From Peptoclostridium acidaminophilum DSM 3953 (lineage in GTDB: Bacteria; Bacillota; Clostridia; Peptostreptococcales; Peptostreptococcaceae): DNA of 64,000 nt. The stretch covers positions 1,433,183 through 1,497,182 of the forward strand of contig NZ_CP007452.1 of assembly GCF_000597865.1 (NCBI RefSeq), written 5' to 3'. The notes beneath the pieces were generated by a model, which saw only the letters and a program-made list of their open reading frames with translations, was not told the origin of the DNA and made no database searches. Positions 25,769-35,331 of the stretch are shown piece after piece; within the stretch, counting starts at the first letter, position 1, and each line of letters begins with the position of its first letter. A program made the translations under genes and the position numbers.

Positions 25769-26428
25769 CTAAAACTGACTGTTTTTCCTGAACTCTGCAA
25801 CAGTTGCAGATATGTCTTCGCTGTTAAATATGGCTGAACCTGCAACTATTACGTTAGCTCCCGCCTCCACAACTTTTCTTACATTTGAAGGCTTTATGCC
25901 TCCGTCCACTTGAATATCGAGCTTCAGTGACATATTGCTTGCCATTTCCCTTATCTGGCTTATCTTGGGCAGTACGCTGTCTATGAACGATTGGCCGCCA
26001 AAGCCCGGATTGACGCTCATTATGAGCACCATGTCGATATCCCCTATCACATGCTTTATCGTATCCACAGGTGTCGCAGGATTTAGTGCTATACCTGCCT
26101 TGATTCCGTGCGATTTTATGTTCTGTATAGTCCTGTGAAGATGCCTGCAGGCCTCCTGATGGACTACTATTATGTCTGCTCCTGCCTTTGCAAAGTCTTC
26201 TACATAGCTGTCCGGATTCTCTATCATAAGATGGACGTCAAAAACCATACCTATACCTTTCTTCTTGAGGCTGTCCACAATGAGCGGCCCTATCGTTATG
26301 TTGGGTACGAAATGACCGTCCATGACATCAATATGCAGGTATTCGCACCCTGCAGCCTCAACCTTTCTTACATCCTGCTCAAGATTTGCAAAGTCAGCCG
26401 ACAATATAGATGGCGCTAATTTTATCAT
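25769..26428 (-). CDS. rpe: Ribulose-phosphate 3-epimerase
   Basis: Interconverts ribulose 5-phosphate and xylulose 5-phosphate. 219 aa TIM barrel. Opens KLAPSILSADFANLEQDV and shows HIDVMDGHFVPNIT (about residues 33-46) and MSVNPGFGGQSF (about 139-150), with the catalytic aspartates in the first and in VDGGI (about 176-180). ATG start with GGAGG 8 nt upstream. It overlaps the rsgA stop by 1 nt (TAATG). Confidence 0.96.
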   Translation of the reverse strand: MIKLAPSILSADFANLEQDVRKVEAAGCEYLHIDVMDGHFVPNITIGPLIVDSLKKKGIGMVFDVHLMIENPDSYVEDFAKAGADIIVVHQEACRHLHRTIQNIKSHGIKAGIALNPATPVDTIKHVIGDIDMVLIMSVNPGFGGQSFIDSVLPKISQIREMASNMSLKLDIQVDGGIKPSNVRKVVEAGANVIVAGSAIFNSEDISATVAEFRKNSQF

Positions 26429-27315
26429 TACTTGTACCTCCTGGTTGAGTCCCTTATTTCGTTTATAAGCTGAATGTAGCTGTCATATCTTCTCAGTGAT
26501 ATTTCGCCGTTTTCGACCGCCTTTTTGACTGCGCAGCCCGGTTCGCTTTCATGGATGCAATCCGTGAAAAAACGGCAGTCTTCCTCGTACTTTGTAAATT
26601 CGACGAAGTAGTCCTTAAGCTCTTTTTCTGCTATGTGGTTGACAGTGAGCGAGCTAAAGCCCGGAGTGTCAGCCACCGTAGTATTTTCATCCAGCCTGAG
26701 CAATTCGGCATGCCTTGTAGTATGCTTGCCCCTGCCCAGCTTTTTGCTTATATCTCCAGTCTTGAGCTGAAGGTTTGAATCCAATGCATTCAGAATGCTG
26801 GATTTACCCACTCCCGACGGGCCCGAAAACACTACAGTCTTGCCCTCTATGGCTTCCCTGAGCTCGCCAAGACCCTCCCCGGTAAATGTGCTTATGGCGA
26901 TTATGGGGTAGCCGCAACTTTCATATGTCTTTTTAACCTGCAAGAATGCACCTGTGTCATCCGAGTCTATCTTGTTTATGCATATTATTATTTCGAGATT
27001 TTCCTTCTCGGCAAGTACTATGAATCTGTCGAGCAGAGAGAAGCTGGGGTCGGGATCTTTGGCCGCAAATATTATCACAGCCGTATCTACATTCGATATG
27101 CTTGGCCTTATGAGCTCGCTTTTCCTGTCGAAAATCCTCTCAATCACCCCTTTTTTTGTCTCCTCGTCGATGACCTGTATTTCTACGGTATCTCCCACTA
27201 GCGGGGTGATCTTTTCTTTCCTGAATATTCCTCTTGCCTTGCATTCATACAGTCCGTTTTCCGTATCGATGTAATAAAAACCTCCGACTCCCTTTATTAT
27301 CCTCCCTCTAAGCAT
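26428..27315 (-). CDS. rsgA: RsgA, circularly permuted ribosome-assembly GTPase
   Basis: Late 30S assembly GTPase. 295 aa. An OB fold (about residues 1-70) precedes a permuted G domain: NKIDSD (G4, about 115-120) before the P-loop GPSGVGKSSILN (about 166-177) and DTPGFSS. The C-terminal zinc site uses CRFFTDCIHESEPGC (about 247-261). GAGGAGGAGA precedes the ATG. It follows prkC by 12 nt, and PrkC is reported to phosphorylate this GTPase in other Firmicutes, so the operon links kinase and target. Confidence 0.95.
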   Translation of the reverse strand: MLRGRIIKGVGGFYYIDTENGLYECKARGIFRKEKITPLVGDTVEIQVIDEETKKGVIERIFDRKSELIRPSISNVDTAVIIFAAKDPDPSFSLLDRFIVLAEKENLEIIICINKIDSDDTGAFLQVKKTYESCGYPIIAISTFTGEGLGELREAIEGKTVVFSGPSGVGKSSILNALDSNLQLKTGDISKKLGRGKHTTRHAELLRLDENTTVADTPGFSSLTVNHIAEKELKDYFVEFTKYEEDCRFFTDCIHESEPGCAVKKAVENGEISLRRYDSYIQLINEIRDSTRRYK

Positions 27316-27326
27316 ACTCTCCTCCT

Positions 27327-29279
27327 CTAGAAATTGACTTTCCCACTATAGTAGGATGTGCCGTCGACAAAAATCTGATAGTCCTTGCTTGTTCCTCTTT
27401 TTCCCTCTATGGGCACGTTCAATACTCCGCCCAAATCCTTTGGATTCACAGTCTTGTCGTATACGACTCCAGACGAGTCCTTTACAGTCACTTTTATGCT
27501 GTCTCTGTCCTCAGGCAGCTTTATTGAAAGCTGCTTTTTAACAAGGGCCTCTGACGAGCTGCCTCCTGAGCCTTGGGACTTCGAATCGCCCGAAATCTTG
27601 TTAACTACAATGTTAATCGAGCTGCCGCTCTCCACCTTTTCGCCTGCAGCAGGACTCTGCTTCATTATTATTCCATCTTCCTTGTCCGGATCCTCAATAT
27701 AATCTATGCCGCTTATAGTTATACCGCTAAGTTTTGCCCTTGCTTCGCTGATTGTATTACCTATCAGATTAGGTACCGTTACAATCACAGACTCCTTGCC
27801 CTTGCTTATGACAAAATCAATCTCACTGCCTTCCTCGGCCTTTGCGTACGGACTTGGGCTTTGCGAAATTATGGTTCCTTCAGGTTCTTCGCTGAATACA
27901 GGATTAACAATGCCTTCTTTAAACTTCTTTGATGATAGCATTGGATCTATCGAGTCTATGTTTTCCCCTGTAAAGTCGGGAACCGAGACAAGCTTCCCGC
28001 CCTTGCTGACTACGACTTTAACCTCGTAGTTTTTCTTGACCTGCGTGCCTGCATCGGGATTCTGGCTTATTATATGGTCCTTGCTGACATCGCTGCTGAA
28101 AATTTCTTTTTCAATTGCAAGCTTAAGCCCCATGTCCTCGAGTGCCTTCCTGGCTTCATCAACGCTCATGTTTTCCAAGCTGGGCATGCTCATTTGCGCA
28201 GGCTTCATAAGGTCCTTTATGTAGAACCCTCCTGCTGTGGCTCCAATCGATGCTATTAAAGCCAAAATCACAGCCAGTGTCGTCAATAGTTTTTTGTGCT
28301 TGATCTTTGGTTTTTTAGCCATAGCACTTTCTTCCTCTTTCACTTCTTTGATTTCAGCCGGTTTTTCAGCTTTCTTTGCTGATTGTATCTTATCGAGCTC
28401 AGCACCTAGATTTTCAAGCTTTTGGGTCTTGCAGGAATTATAGTCAACACCTGCAAAATCAGGGCTGACATTCTTTTGGATAAGCTCTATATCCTTTATG
28501 AGGTCATCTGCGCGAGCATATCTTTCCGACTGATTCTTCTGCGTAAGCTTGTAAACAAGCTTTTTTATGTCTTCAGACACCGGGCTGTCTTCGGGAAAGC
28601 AAATATCTTCGCTTATATGCTGCAGCGCTATGTTAACAGGTGTGTCTCCCTTGAACGGCACCCTCCCAGATAGCATTTCATAGAGTACTATTCCCAGCGA
28701 GTAGAGATCGGATCTTGGATCCACAAATCTTCCCTTGGCCTGTTCCGGAGAGAAGTAGTGTACGGAACCTATCACATTTCCCATAGTAGTAGTGGTTGAG
28801 CTTGTAACAGCCTTTGCTATGCCAAAGTCGACAACTTTTACTATGCCCTCATTGGTTACAAGTATATTGTGAGGCTTTATATCCCTGTGTATTATGTTTT
28901 TCCTGTGGGCCAGCGAAAGCGCCTTTGCAATCTGTTTTGTAATTTCAAGCGCATTGGCCTGATCAAGCGAACCGTTTTCTCTTATTATGTCCTTCAATAC
29001 GCGCCCTTCGACATACTCCATGACAATATAATGGACACCGCTGTCTTCCCCTACATCGTATATATTGACTATGTTGGGGTGTGTCAGGCTTGCTGCCGAT
29101 TGGGCCTCGTTCTTGAACTTTTCAAGAAATTCCTCGTCGTCCACAAACTCCTGCCTGAGCACCTTGACTGCAACTATTCTGTTGAGCAGCCTGCATCTGG
29201 CTTTGTATACATAGGCCATGCCGCCCTCTCCAACTTTTTCAAGTATTTCATATCTATTTCCTAAGACTTTGCCTAACAA
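27327..29279 (-). CDS. prkC: PrkC-like Ser/Thr kinase with three PASTA domains
   Basis: Membrane eukaryotic-type kinase sensing muropeptides or lipid II. 650 aa. The cytoplasmic kinase domain has GEGGMAYVY (about residues 17-25), the catalytic HRDIKPHNIL (about 134-143) and DFGIAK (about 151-156). One transmembrane helix (about 330-352) leads to three extracellular PASTA repeats (about 360-565), and a final beta-rich stretch of about 75 aa follows that is not PASTA. Serine/lysine-rich juxtamembrane region. Start is TTG 29279 with AGGAG about 11 nt upstream. Co-transcribed with the phosphatase prpC. Confidence 0.95.
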   Translation of the reverse strand: MLGKVLGNRYEILEKVGEGGMAYVYKARCRLLNRIVAVKVLRQEFVDDEEFLEKFKNEAQSAASLTHPNIVNIYDVGEDSGVHYIVMEYVEGRVLKDIIRENGSLDQANALEITKQIAKALSLAHRKNIIHRDIKPHNILVTNEGIVKVVDFGIAKAVTSSTTTTMGNVIGSVHYFSPEQAKGRFVDPRSDLYSLGIVLYEMLSGRVPFKGDTPVNIALQHISEDICFPEDSPVSEDIKKLVYKLTQKNQSERYARADDLIKDIELIQKNVSPDFAGVDYNSCKTQKLENLGAELDKIQSAKKAEKPAEIKEVKEEESAMAKKPKIKHKKLLTTLAVILALIASIGATAGGFYIKDLMKPAQMSMPSLENMSVDEARKALEDMGLKLAIEKEIFSSDVSKDHIISQNPDAGTQVKKNYEVKVVVSKGGKLVSVPDFTGENIDSIDPMLSSKKFKEGIVNPVFSEEPEGTIISQSPSPYAKAEEGSEIDFVISKGKESVIVTVPNLIGNTISEARAKLSGITISGIDYIEDPDKEDGIIMKQSPAAGEKVESGSSINIVVNKISGDSKSQGSGGSSSEALVKKQLSIKLPEDRDSIKVTVKDSSGVVYDKTVNPKDLGGVLNVPIEGKRGTSKDYQIFVDGTSYYSGKVNF

Positions 29280-29293
29280 AATACCACCAACTC

Positions 29294-30043
29294 CTAAATT
29301 AAAATGTTGATAATTGAAATATTATCGCTGCCCCCGTTGCTCTTTGCCTTTTCAACAAGCACCAAGCAATTATCCGTGATGCTTTTCGAGCTTGTGAGCA
29401 CATTTTGGATATCCTCGCTCGTAATCATGCTCGCAAGGCCGTCTGTTGTGAGCAGTATCTGATCGCCCTTGGCGACCTCATTTTCATATATGTCAACCTT
29501 TAAGACTTCATCCAGCCCTACAGCCCTGGTTATAAGATTCCTTTGAGGATGAACTCTCGCCTCGTCCTCTGTTATAAGGCCCTTGAACACCAGCTCCTGC
29601 ACAAGAGAGTTGTCATTTGTAAGTCTCTGAAGCTTGTTCTCCCTGAAAATGTAGCACCTGCTGTCTCCCACATTTCCAATGTAGAGCTTGTTGTGGAGTA
29701 TTACTGCCGTGGTCAGAGTGGTTCCCATTCCTTTGTATTCTGCGTTATTGCTTGCCATTTGCATTATTTTGCTATTGGAATCCTCATATGATTTTATTAT
29801 GGACTCAATTACAAAAGCAGTGTCTTCAGCGCTGCATCCACGCGCTATTTTTTCCTTAAGCAGCTTAATCGTGTTTTCAACTGCTATTTTGCTTGCCAGC
29901 TCACCCTTATTGTGACCTCCCATTCCATCTGCGATCACAAATATCCCCGTGAGCTTACCGCTGACATCAAGAAGCTCTGCTCCCAAAAAATCCTCGTTCA
30001 CTTTCCGCACATTGCCTATATCTGATAATGCTTCATATCTCAT
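29294..30043 (-). CDS. prpC: PrpC/Stp, PP2C-type protein phosphatase
   Basis: Metal-dependent phosphatase that reverses PrkC phosphorylation. 249 aa. Motifs IGNVRKVNEDF (about residues 8-18), VIADGMGGHNKGELAS (about 37-52), IGNVGDSRCYI (about 121-131) and LLTTDGLA are those of the PPM family; the aspartates bind Mg/Mn. ATG start with GGGGTG upstream. It lies 4 nt from rlmN and 14 nt from prkC. Confidence 0.95.
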   Translation of the reverse strand: MRYEALSDIGNVRKVNEDFLGAELLDVSGKLTGIFVIADGMGGHNKGELASKIAVENTIKLLKEKIARGCSAEDTAFVIESIIKSYEDSNSKIMQMASNNAEYKGMGTTLTTAVILHNKLYIGNVGDSRCYIFRENKLQRLTNDNSLVQELVFKGLITEDEARVHPQRNLITRAVGLDEVLKVDIYENEVAKGDQILLTTDGLASMITSEDIQNVLTSSKSITDNCLVLVEKAKSNGGSDNISIINILI

Positions 30044-30047
30044 CTAA

Positions 30048-31079
30048 TCACCCCGATATGCTGCTCTTTCTTAGCTGCCCGCAGGCGCCGTTAATATCGC
30101 TTCCCATTTCTCTTCTGACTGTAGCGCTTATTCCCGATTTCGCAAGAATCCTGGTGAAGGCTTCAATCTCATCCTTTGAAGGCTTCTTGTAATCCCGTTC
30201 TTCGATACTGTTTACAGGAATCAGGTTCACATGGGCCAGCATGCCCTTTAACAGGCCTGCAAGCTCCTTGGCGTCTCCCGGCGAATCGTTGAATCCCTTT
30301 ATCAGCGAATATTCAAATGTAATCCTCCTGTTTGTCCTTTCGACAAAATACCTGCAGGCCTTTATAATCTCATCTATTGAATATGCGTTCGCTATTGGCA
30401 TTATAGTCTTTCTTTTTTCATCGTTTGCAGCATGCAGCGATATTGCCAGGTTTATCGGCATACCCATGTCTGCAATTTCATATATCTTCGGAACTATTCC
30501 GCAAGTTGACAGCGTTATATGCCTGTAGCCTATGCACAGGCCGTTTTTTTCGTTTGCCACATGGAGGAATCTTATAACCTCTTCAAAATTATCAAAGGGC
30601 TCGCCGCTTCCCATGAGCACGACATTTGAAACTCTCTTGCCGGCATCCTCTTGTATTTTCATTATCTGATCCAGCATCTCGCCTGCAGTCAAATTTCTCT
30701 CAAGCCCGCCGATTGTCGATGCGCAAAAGTTGCATCCCATTCTGCAGCCCGCCTGCGTCGATATGCACACTGAAACCCCGTGCTTGTATATCATCATTAC
30801 ACTTTCAATTGCAGTGCCGTCGTGAAGCCTGAAAAGATACTTCCTTGTGCCGTCAATCGCAGACACAAGTTTCTTGTCAATCTTCAAATCACGCAATACA
30901 AACTTGTCTTCGAGCTTTCCTCTAAGTTCCGCCGTGATATTTTTCATCTCTGAAAAGCTTTTCGCCCCTTTGTATATCCATTGGAATATCTGAGTGCCCC
31001 TGAACGCCTTCTCCCCAATTGAAATCATCTCATTTCTGAGCTGCTCTTCCGTCAGGGATTTTATATCGATTTTATCCAT
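30048..31079 (-). CDS. rlmN: RlmN, 23S rRNA and tRNA A2503/A37 C2-methyltransferase
   Basis: Radical SAM methyltransferase acting on A2503 of 23S rRNA and A37 of some tRNAs. 343 aa. The cluster motif CRMGCNFCAST lies at about residues 112-122. GSGEPFDN and the family HAANDEKR motif follow, and the catalytic cysteine is in the C-terminal NGACGQLR segment. Between rsmB and prpC, the common Firmicutes order. Confidence 0.96.
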   Translation of the reverse strand: MDKIDIKSLTEEQLRNEMISIGEKAFRGTQIFQWIYKGAKSFSEMKNITAELRGKLEDKFVLRDLKIDKKLVSAIDGTRKYLFRLHDGTAIESVMMIYKHGVSVCISTQAGCRMGCNFCASTIGGLERNLTAGEMLDQIMKIQEDAGKRVSNVVLMGSGEPFDNFEEVIRFLHVANEKNGLCIGYRHITLSTCGIVPKIYEIADMGMPINLAISLHAANDEKRKTIMPIANAYSIDEIIKACRYFVERTNRRITFEYSLIKGFNDSPGDAKELAGLLKGMLAHVNLIPVNSIEERDYKKPSKDEIEAFTRILAKSGISATVRREMGSDINGACGQLRKSSISG

Positions 31080-31081
31080 TT

Positions 31082-32413
31082 CTATCTAACCTTTCTAAGC
31101 TTGGCAATGAAAAAACCGTCCATGCCGTGCGTGTTTGGAAATGTCTGCAAATAACCCGACTTCTGGCTTTTTTCATCCACGTCTATGCCTTCTATTGCTT
31201 CCAGCTTGAACTCCTTGCTTTCTTCTATGAAGGCCCTTATAATTTCAATGTTTTCTTCATCTTCTATTGTACAGGTACTATATATGAGTAGTCCACCCTT
31301 TTTTACATACCTTGACGCATTCTCAAGTATGGCTCTTTGGAGCTGCGGCAGGCACTCCAGATCCTTTTTCTGCTTGTATTTTATCTCCGGCTTTCTCCTG
31401 ATTATCCCAAAGCCCGAGCATGGCACGTCGGCCAGGACTATGTCGAAGCTTCCCATGCTATCTTCATCAAGAAACAGCGCGTCCATCAGCTGCGCTTTAA
31501 TGTTTGTAAGGCCCAGCCGCTTGGCGTTGTCCTTTATGAGCCTGAGCTTGTGCCTATGCAAGTCCCTGGCTATGACCTCCCCCGTGTTTTCCATGAGGGT
31601 GGCTATGTGCGTTGCTTTGCCTCCGGGAGCGCTGCACACATCGAGCACTTTCATCCCCTTATCGGGCGATGCAACGTGGCCTATAAGCATGGAGCTTATG
31701 TCCTGTATGAAGAAATATCCTTTCCTGAAAAGCTCATTGCCCTCTATGCTCTTCATGCCGTTTATTCTTATTGCTTCAGGCACTATGTCGCACTGCGAGC
31801 ACTCAATTCCCATTTTTATAAGCTCGGCTATCAGGTCTTCCCTGCTTGTCTTGAGTGTGTTGGTTCGGACATAAATTTCCGGCCTTTGCGCGTTTGCTTC
31901 CAGCAATGCCTCCACAAAATCCTCGCCGTATCTTTTGAGCCATTTTTCGATTATCCAGGGCTCGTATGAATATTTGATACTGTAGTATTCCACAATTCCC
32001 TCCTCCTTTAATGGAGGTTTTATGGACTCCTTGCTCCTTACGACGTTCCTGAGTATAGCGTTTACAAATCCGCTTGATTTTTTTGATATCCGTTTGCAGA
32101 GCTCGACGCTCTCGTTGACTGCCGCAAAATCCTTTACGCCATCGAGCATAATAATCTGGTATATGCCCATCTTAAGTATCAGCTTGACGCTCGGCGATAT
32201 CTTTGAAAGCTTGATGCTTGAAAACCCTCTTATCACATATTCAAGAAAATACCTGTTTTCAATTACGCCGTATACTATTTCAGTGACAAGCCCCCTGTCC
32301 GCATCCGAGAGTCCGCTGTCTTTGAGAGTGTTTCCAAGCGCGATGTTGGAATACTTACCTCTTACCTCTATGTCATACAGCGCATTATACGCTATCATCC
32401 TGCTGTTTTCCAA
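31082..32413 (-). CDS. rsmB: RsmB, 16S rRNA m5C967 methyltransferase
   Basis: Methylates C5 of C967 in 16S rRNA. About 443 aa. The N-terminal NusB-like domain (about residues 1-140, with SRMIAYNALYDIE) is followed by a RsmF-like fold with SAM loop DVCSAPGGKATH (about 260-271) and both catalytic cysteines in DVPCSGFGIIR and STCTIEDEE. Start TTG 32413 has GGGGAGG 7 nt upstream; a TTG at 32431 in frame overlaps that site and is rejected. An upstream hairpin separates it from the YugP-like gene. Confidence 0.94.
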   Translation of the reverse strand: MENSRMIAYNALYDIEVRGKYSNIALGNTLKDSGLSDADRGLVTEIVYGVIENRYFLEYVIRGFSSIKLSKISPSVKLILKMGIYQIIMLDGVKDFAAVNESVELCKRISKKSSGFVNAILRNVVRSKESIKPPLKEEGIVEYYSIKYSYEPWIIEKWLKRYGEDFVEALLEANAQRPEIYVRTNTLKTSREDLIAELIKMGIECSQCDIVPEAIRINGMKSIEGNELFRKGYFFIQDISSMLIGHVASPDKGMKVLDVCSAPGGKATHIATLMENTGEVIARDLHRHKLRLIKDNAKRLGLTNIKAQLMDALFLDEDSMGSFDIVLADVPCSGFGIIRRKPEIKYKQKKDLECLPQLQRAILENASRYVKKGGLLIYSTCTIEDEENIEIIRAFIEESKEFKLEAIEGIDVDEKSQKSGYLQTFPNTHGMDGFFIAKLRKVR

Positions 32414-32429
32414 ATTATGGCCTCCCCAC

Positions 32430-32457
32430 AAAAAATAAGTCCTAGCTGGGCTAGGAC
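32430..32457 (-). terminator. Terminator after the YugP-like protease gene
   Basis: 8-bp perfect stem (32439-32446 with 32450-32457), 3-nt loop; on the minus strand it is followed by TTATTTTTT. It sits just upstream of rsmB and would limit read-through. Confidence 0.85.
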
Positions 32458-32458
32458 A

Positions 32459-33139
32459 TTAGTCTCTTTGATTCCTCAAAACTAAGAGCCTTATAAGCTG
32501 CATAACCGCAGCAGCTGCCGCTGCCACATATGTCAGTGCCGCCGCATTAAGGACCCTCTTGCTGTATCGTATTTCATCCTGATACACTATGTTGCCGCTT
32601 TCAAGGCCAGCCAATGCTCTTGAGCTTGCATTGAACTCAACAGGAAGCGTTACTATCTGGAACAGCACGGCTCCCAGGAAAAGCAGTATGCCCATGTCAA
32701 GAAATGCCGGACTTATTATGAAGCCCGCCATTATGAATATCCAGGCAAGTGATGAACCCAGATTGGCCACAGGCACGAGCATGCTTCTTATCCGCAATGG
32801 AGCATAGCCGTGTGCATGCTGTATCGCGTGGCCTACCTCGTGGGCCGCCACTGAAACTGAAGCTATCGACGTTCCGGCATATACGTCCCTTGAAAGCCTA
32901 AGCACCTTGCTCCTTGGATCGTAATGGTCTGAAAGGTGTCCCTGCACCATCTCTATCCTGACATCTTCTATACCGTTGCTGTGCAGCATATAATCGGCTA
33001 CCTGGGCGCCGGTGTAGCCTTTCTTCGACTGAACTCTCAAGTATTTTTCAAAGGTTGTTTTCACCTTCATCTGCGCATATAACGTAAGTATTATCGCAGG
33101 TATCATCAATATGAATGTCGGATCAAATCCATAGTACAT
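32459..33139 (-). CDS. YugP-like membrane zinc metallopeptidase
   Basis: 226 aa. An N-terminal transmembrane helix (about residues 5-22) is followed by a soluble catalytic stretch with the zinc motif AAHEVGHAIQHAHGY (about 97-111) and two or three further membrane segments (about 120-165 and 200-220). This is the 'neutral zinc metallopeptidase, YugP' family; substrate unknown. GGGAGGG precedes the ATG. It is grouped with DUF116-fmt-def, an order seen across Clostridia, though no functional link is established. Confidence 0.9.
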   Translation of the reverse strand: MYYGFDPTFILMIPAIILTLYAQMKVKTTFEKYLRVQSKKGYTGAQVADYMLHSNGIEDVRIEMVQGHLSDHYDPRSKVLRLSRDVYAGTSIASVSVAAHEVGHAIQHAHGYAPLRIRSMLVPVANLGSSLAWIFIMAGFIISPAFLDMGILLFLGAVLFQIVTLPVEFNASSRALAGLESGNIVYQDEIRYSKRVLNAAALTYVAAAAAAVMQLIRLLVLRNQRD

Positions 33140-33141
33140 TC

Positions 33142-33891
33142 TTAATTCCCTCCCATAAAAAACAAAACCGCTTCCTCTATTTTCCTAATGTCAACGCTTG
33201 TATTAAAACATGGACCGTTGGGCCTCTCATTGTACACCCCTAGCACGGGTATTCCAGAGACTTCCTGAATCCCGCTTGTGAGATCCCTCTCGCATGCAAC
33301 AGCTATTATGGCCTTAGGCCTTTTGTCCTTGATTATTTTTCTGGCAAGAGTGCCTCCTGTTGCCACATACACATTAATTCCGTATTTATCCTTGAGCGCC
33401 AGGAAGTCTGCAACTTTACAGAGTCCGCATCTTTTGCAGTTGCTTACATCGCCTGTGATTTTTATTGTGCAGGAGCTGTTTTGAATGCAGTGAGGAGTCA
33501 GCAGCATTATATCCTTACCCTCGATGGCATACTTTGCGGAATATACATACTCATTGTTGAGTCTTATAAGCACTCTGCGCACATCGTCCCTGCCTACCTT
33601 CAGCGGCTGCGCCATGAATAGCAGAACCGGAAACAGGGCGCCTGCAAGCTTCAGGCTAAGCCCCAGCGAAAACCTGCCGCATTTTCTTCCGCTGTAGAGC
33701 CTGTGAATAACTAATGCGCAGTAAAGCGTAAGCGCCAAAACAACTGCCGCTCCAGTATTCACAGTAATCGAAATCGCAAGCTCAGCGCCTTTACTGCCGC
33801 TTAGAATTAGCAGGTTGATTCCAACTCCTGCCAATATCACGACTGCTGCGAATGCAAAAATCAAAAGAATGAATCTGTTTTCCTGCCTCAT
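33142..33891 (-). CDS. DUF116 membrane protein with cysteine clusters
   Basis: 249 aa. Two or three transmembrane helices occupy about residues 8-100. The soluble C-terminal half has conserved cysteines: TPHCIQNSSC (about 131-140), CKRCGLCK (about 152-159), VACERDL and RPNGPC. This is the DUF116 signature, and the cysteine spacing suggests a metal or iron-sulphur cluster. Function unknown. GGAGC precedes the ATG; the fmt stop is 1 nt upstream, so it is translationally coupled to fmt. Confidence 0.9.
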   Translation of the reverse strand: MRQENRFILLIFAFAAVVILAGVGINLLILSGSKGAELAISITVNTGAAVVLALTLYCALVIHRLYSGRKCGRFSLGLSLKLAGALFPVLLFMAQPLKVGRDDVRRVLIRLNNEYVYSAKYAIEGKDIMLLTPHCIQNSSCTIKITGDVSNCKRCGLCKVADFLALKDKYGINVYVATGGTLARKIIKDKRPKAIIAVACERDLTSGIQEVSGIPVLGVYNERPNGPCFNTSVDIRKIEEAVLFFMGGN

Positions 33892-33892
33892 A

Positions 33893-34828
33893 TCAAGCTC
33901 CTAATATTGCGCCCTTTTGTATACTGTTGCCCCTTAGATACTCCTCGACGCTCATCTTTTTTTTGCCCGGCATCTGAATTTCCTCAATAACCAGTACTCC
34001 CGCTGCAGCCTTCACTCTTATTCCCGTCTTGGAGACATCCAGAATTTCTCCGGCGCTGGCTTCCTCCTGAGATTCGCTTTCAAATCTGCATCTCAAAACC
34101 TTCATGACCATTCCATCGAGTGTTGTAAATGCCCCGGGCCACGGAAACGTTCCCCTGACAAGATTGAATATCTCCCGGGCGCTTTTGCTCCAGGCAATTT
34201 CGCCAAGAGTCTTTTTCATTATCGGCGCATATGAGGATTCAGCATCAGACTGCTTTTCCCTTGTCAGTGAGCCCTCTTCAAGCTTGGCAAGCGTATTGCC
34301 TAGCACTGCTGCCCCAAGCTTGCTCAGCCTGTCATGAAGTTCGCTGGCAGTTTCATTTTCTCCGATTTGAAGGCTTTCCTTAATAAGCATATCCCCAGTA
34401 TCCAGACCTTCGTCCATCAGCATGGTCGTTATGCCAGTTTCATTTTCGCCGTTGATTATAACCCAGTTTATAGGCGCTGCCCCTCTGTATTTTGGAAGCA
34501 ATGATGCGTGTACGTTTATGCAGCCATACTTTGGTATATCCAGTATGTCCTTTGAGAGTATCTGTCCAAAAGCGACAACCACTATGACATCCGGAGCCAT
34601 CTCCCTAAGCTTTTCTACAAACTCAGGGCTCTTAACATTTTCAGGCTGAAAAACCTCTATGCCGCTTTTTAAAGCCGCTTCCTTTACAGGAGACATCGCC
34701 AATTGCTTGCCTCTGCCCTTGGGCCTGTCAGGCTGAGTTACAACCGCTTTTACTTGATGGCCCTGAGCCAACATAGCCTCAAGGCATGGAACTGCAAATT
34801 CCGGTGTTCCCATGAAAACTGCATTCAT
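33893..34828 (-). CDS. fmt: Fmt, methionyl-tRNA formyltransferase
   Basis: Formylates initiator Met-tRNA using 10-formyl-THF. About 311 aa. GTPEFAVPCLEAM (about residues 7-19) and the active-site HASLLPKYRGAAPINW (about 107-122) are diagnostic. The C-terminal domain binds tRNA. Start ATG 34828 has GGGGAG 8 nt upstream; the in-frame GTG at 34837 is inside that site. Co-transcribed with def, the enzyme that later removes the formyl group. Confidence 0.96.
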   Translation of the reverse strand: MNAVFMGTPEFAVPCLEAMLAQGHQVKAVVTQPDRPKGRGKQLAMSPVKEAALKSGIEVFQPENVKSPEFVEKLREMAPDVIVVVAFGQILSKDILDIPKYGCINVHASLLPKYRGAAPINWVIINGENETGITTMLMDEGLDTGDMLIKESLQIGENETASELHDRLSKLGAAVLGNTLAKLEEGSLTREKQSDAESSYAPIMKKTLGEIAWSKSAREIFNLVRGTFPWPGAFTTLDGMVMKVLRCRFESESQEEASAGEILDVSKTGIRVKAAAGVLVIEEIQMPGKKKMSVEEYLRGNSIQKGAILGA

Positions 34829-34858
34829 TGTTATCACTCCCCAAGCTGCAAAATGTGC

Positions 34859-35311
34859 TTACTCCTCAAGTTCCCCTTCAACCTTGTCTATAAACAGCAC
34901 GCCGTCAAGATGGTCTACCTCGTGGAACACAGCCCTTGCAAACAGTCCTGTCCCTTCCATCTCAACTTTGTTTCCATGTCTGTTGATAAAGCTGACCTTC
35001 GCTCTGTTTGGCCTTCTTACCTTCCCAAACTTTCCCGGAACGCTGAGACAACCTTCGTCTCCAAGCTGCTCTCCGTCGTATTCCATTATTTGAGGATTTA
35101 TCATTTCAATTATACCTTCGCCCACATCTATTATTACTACCCTTTTTAGAACTCCAACCTGCGGAGCCGCAAGACCCACGCCGTCAGCCTTTACCATTGT
35201 CTCTGCCATGTCATCAAGCAACTGAAATATTCTTTCGTCGATTTTTTCAACATTCCTTGACTTCTTCCTTAAAACCGAATCTTCCTGCGTTTTTATGATC
35301 CTAACTGCCAT
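34859..35311 (-). CDS. def: Def, peptide deformylase
   Basis: Removes the N-formyl group from nascent proteins. 150 aa. All three metal-site motifs are present: GVGLAAPQVG (about residues 41-50), EGCLSVPG (about 87-94) and HEVDHLDG (about 129-136). The C-terminus is short. AGGAGG is 10 nt before the ATG. Between priA and fmt as in most Firmicutes. Confidence 0.97.
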   Translation of the reverse strand: MAVRIIKTQEDSVLRKKSRNVEKIDERIFQLLDDMAETMVKADGVGLAAPQVGVLKRVVIIDVGEGIIEMINPQIMEYDGEQLGDEGCLSVPGKFGKVRRPNRAKVSFINRHGNKVEMEGTGLFARAVFHEVDHLDGVLFIDKVEGELEE

Positions 35312-35331
35312 TTAAAAAATTCCTCCTATCA

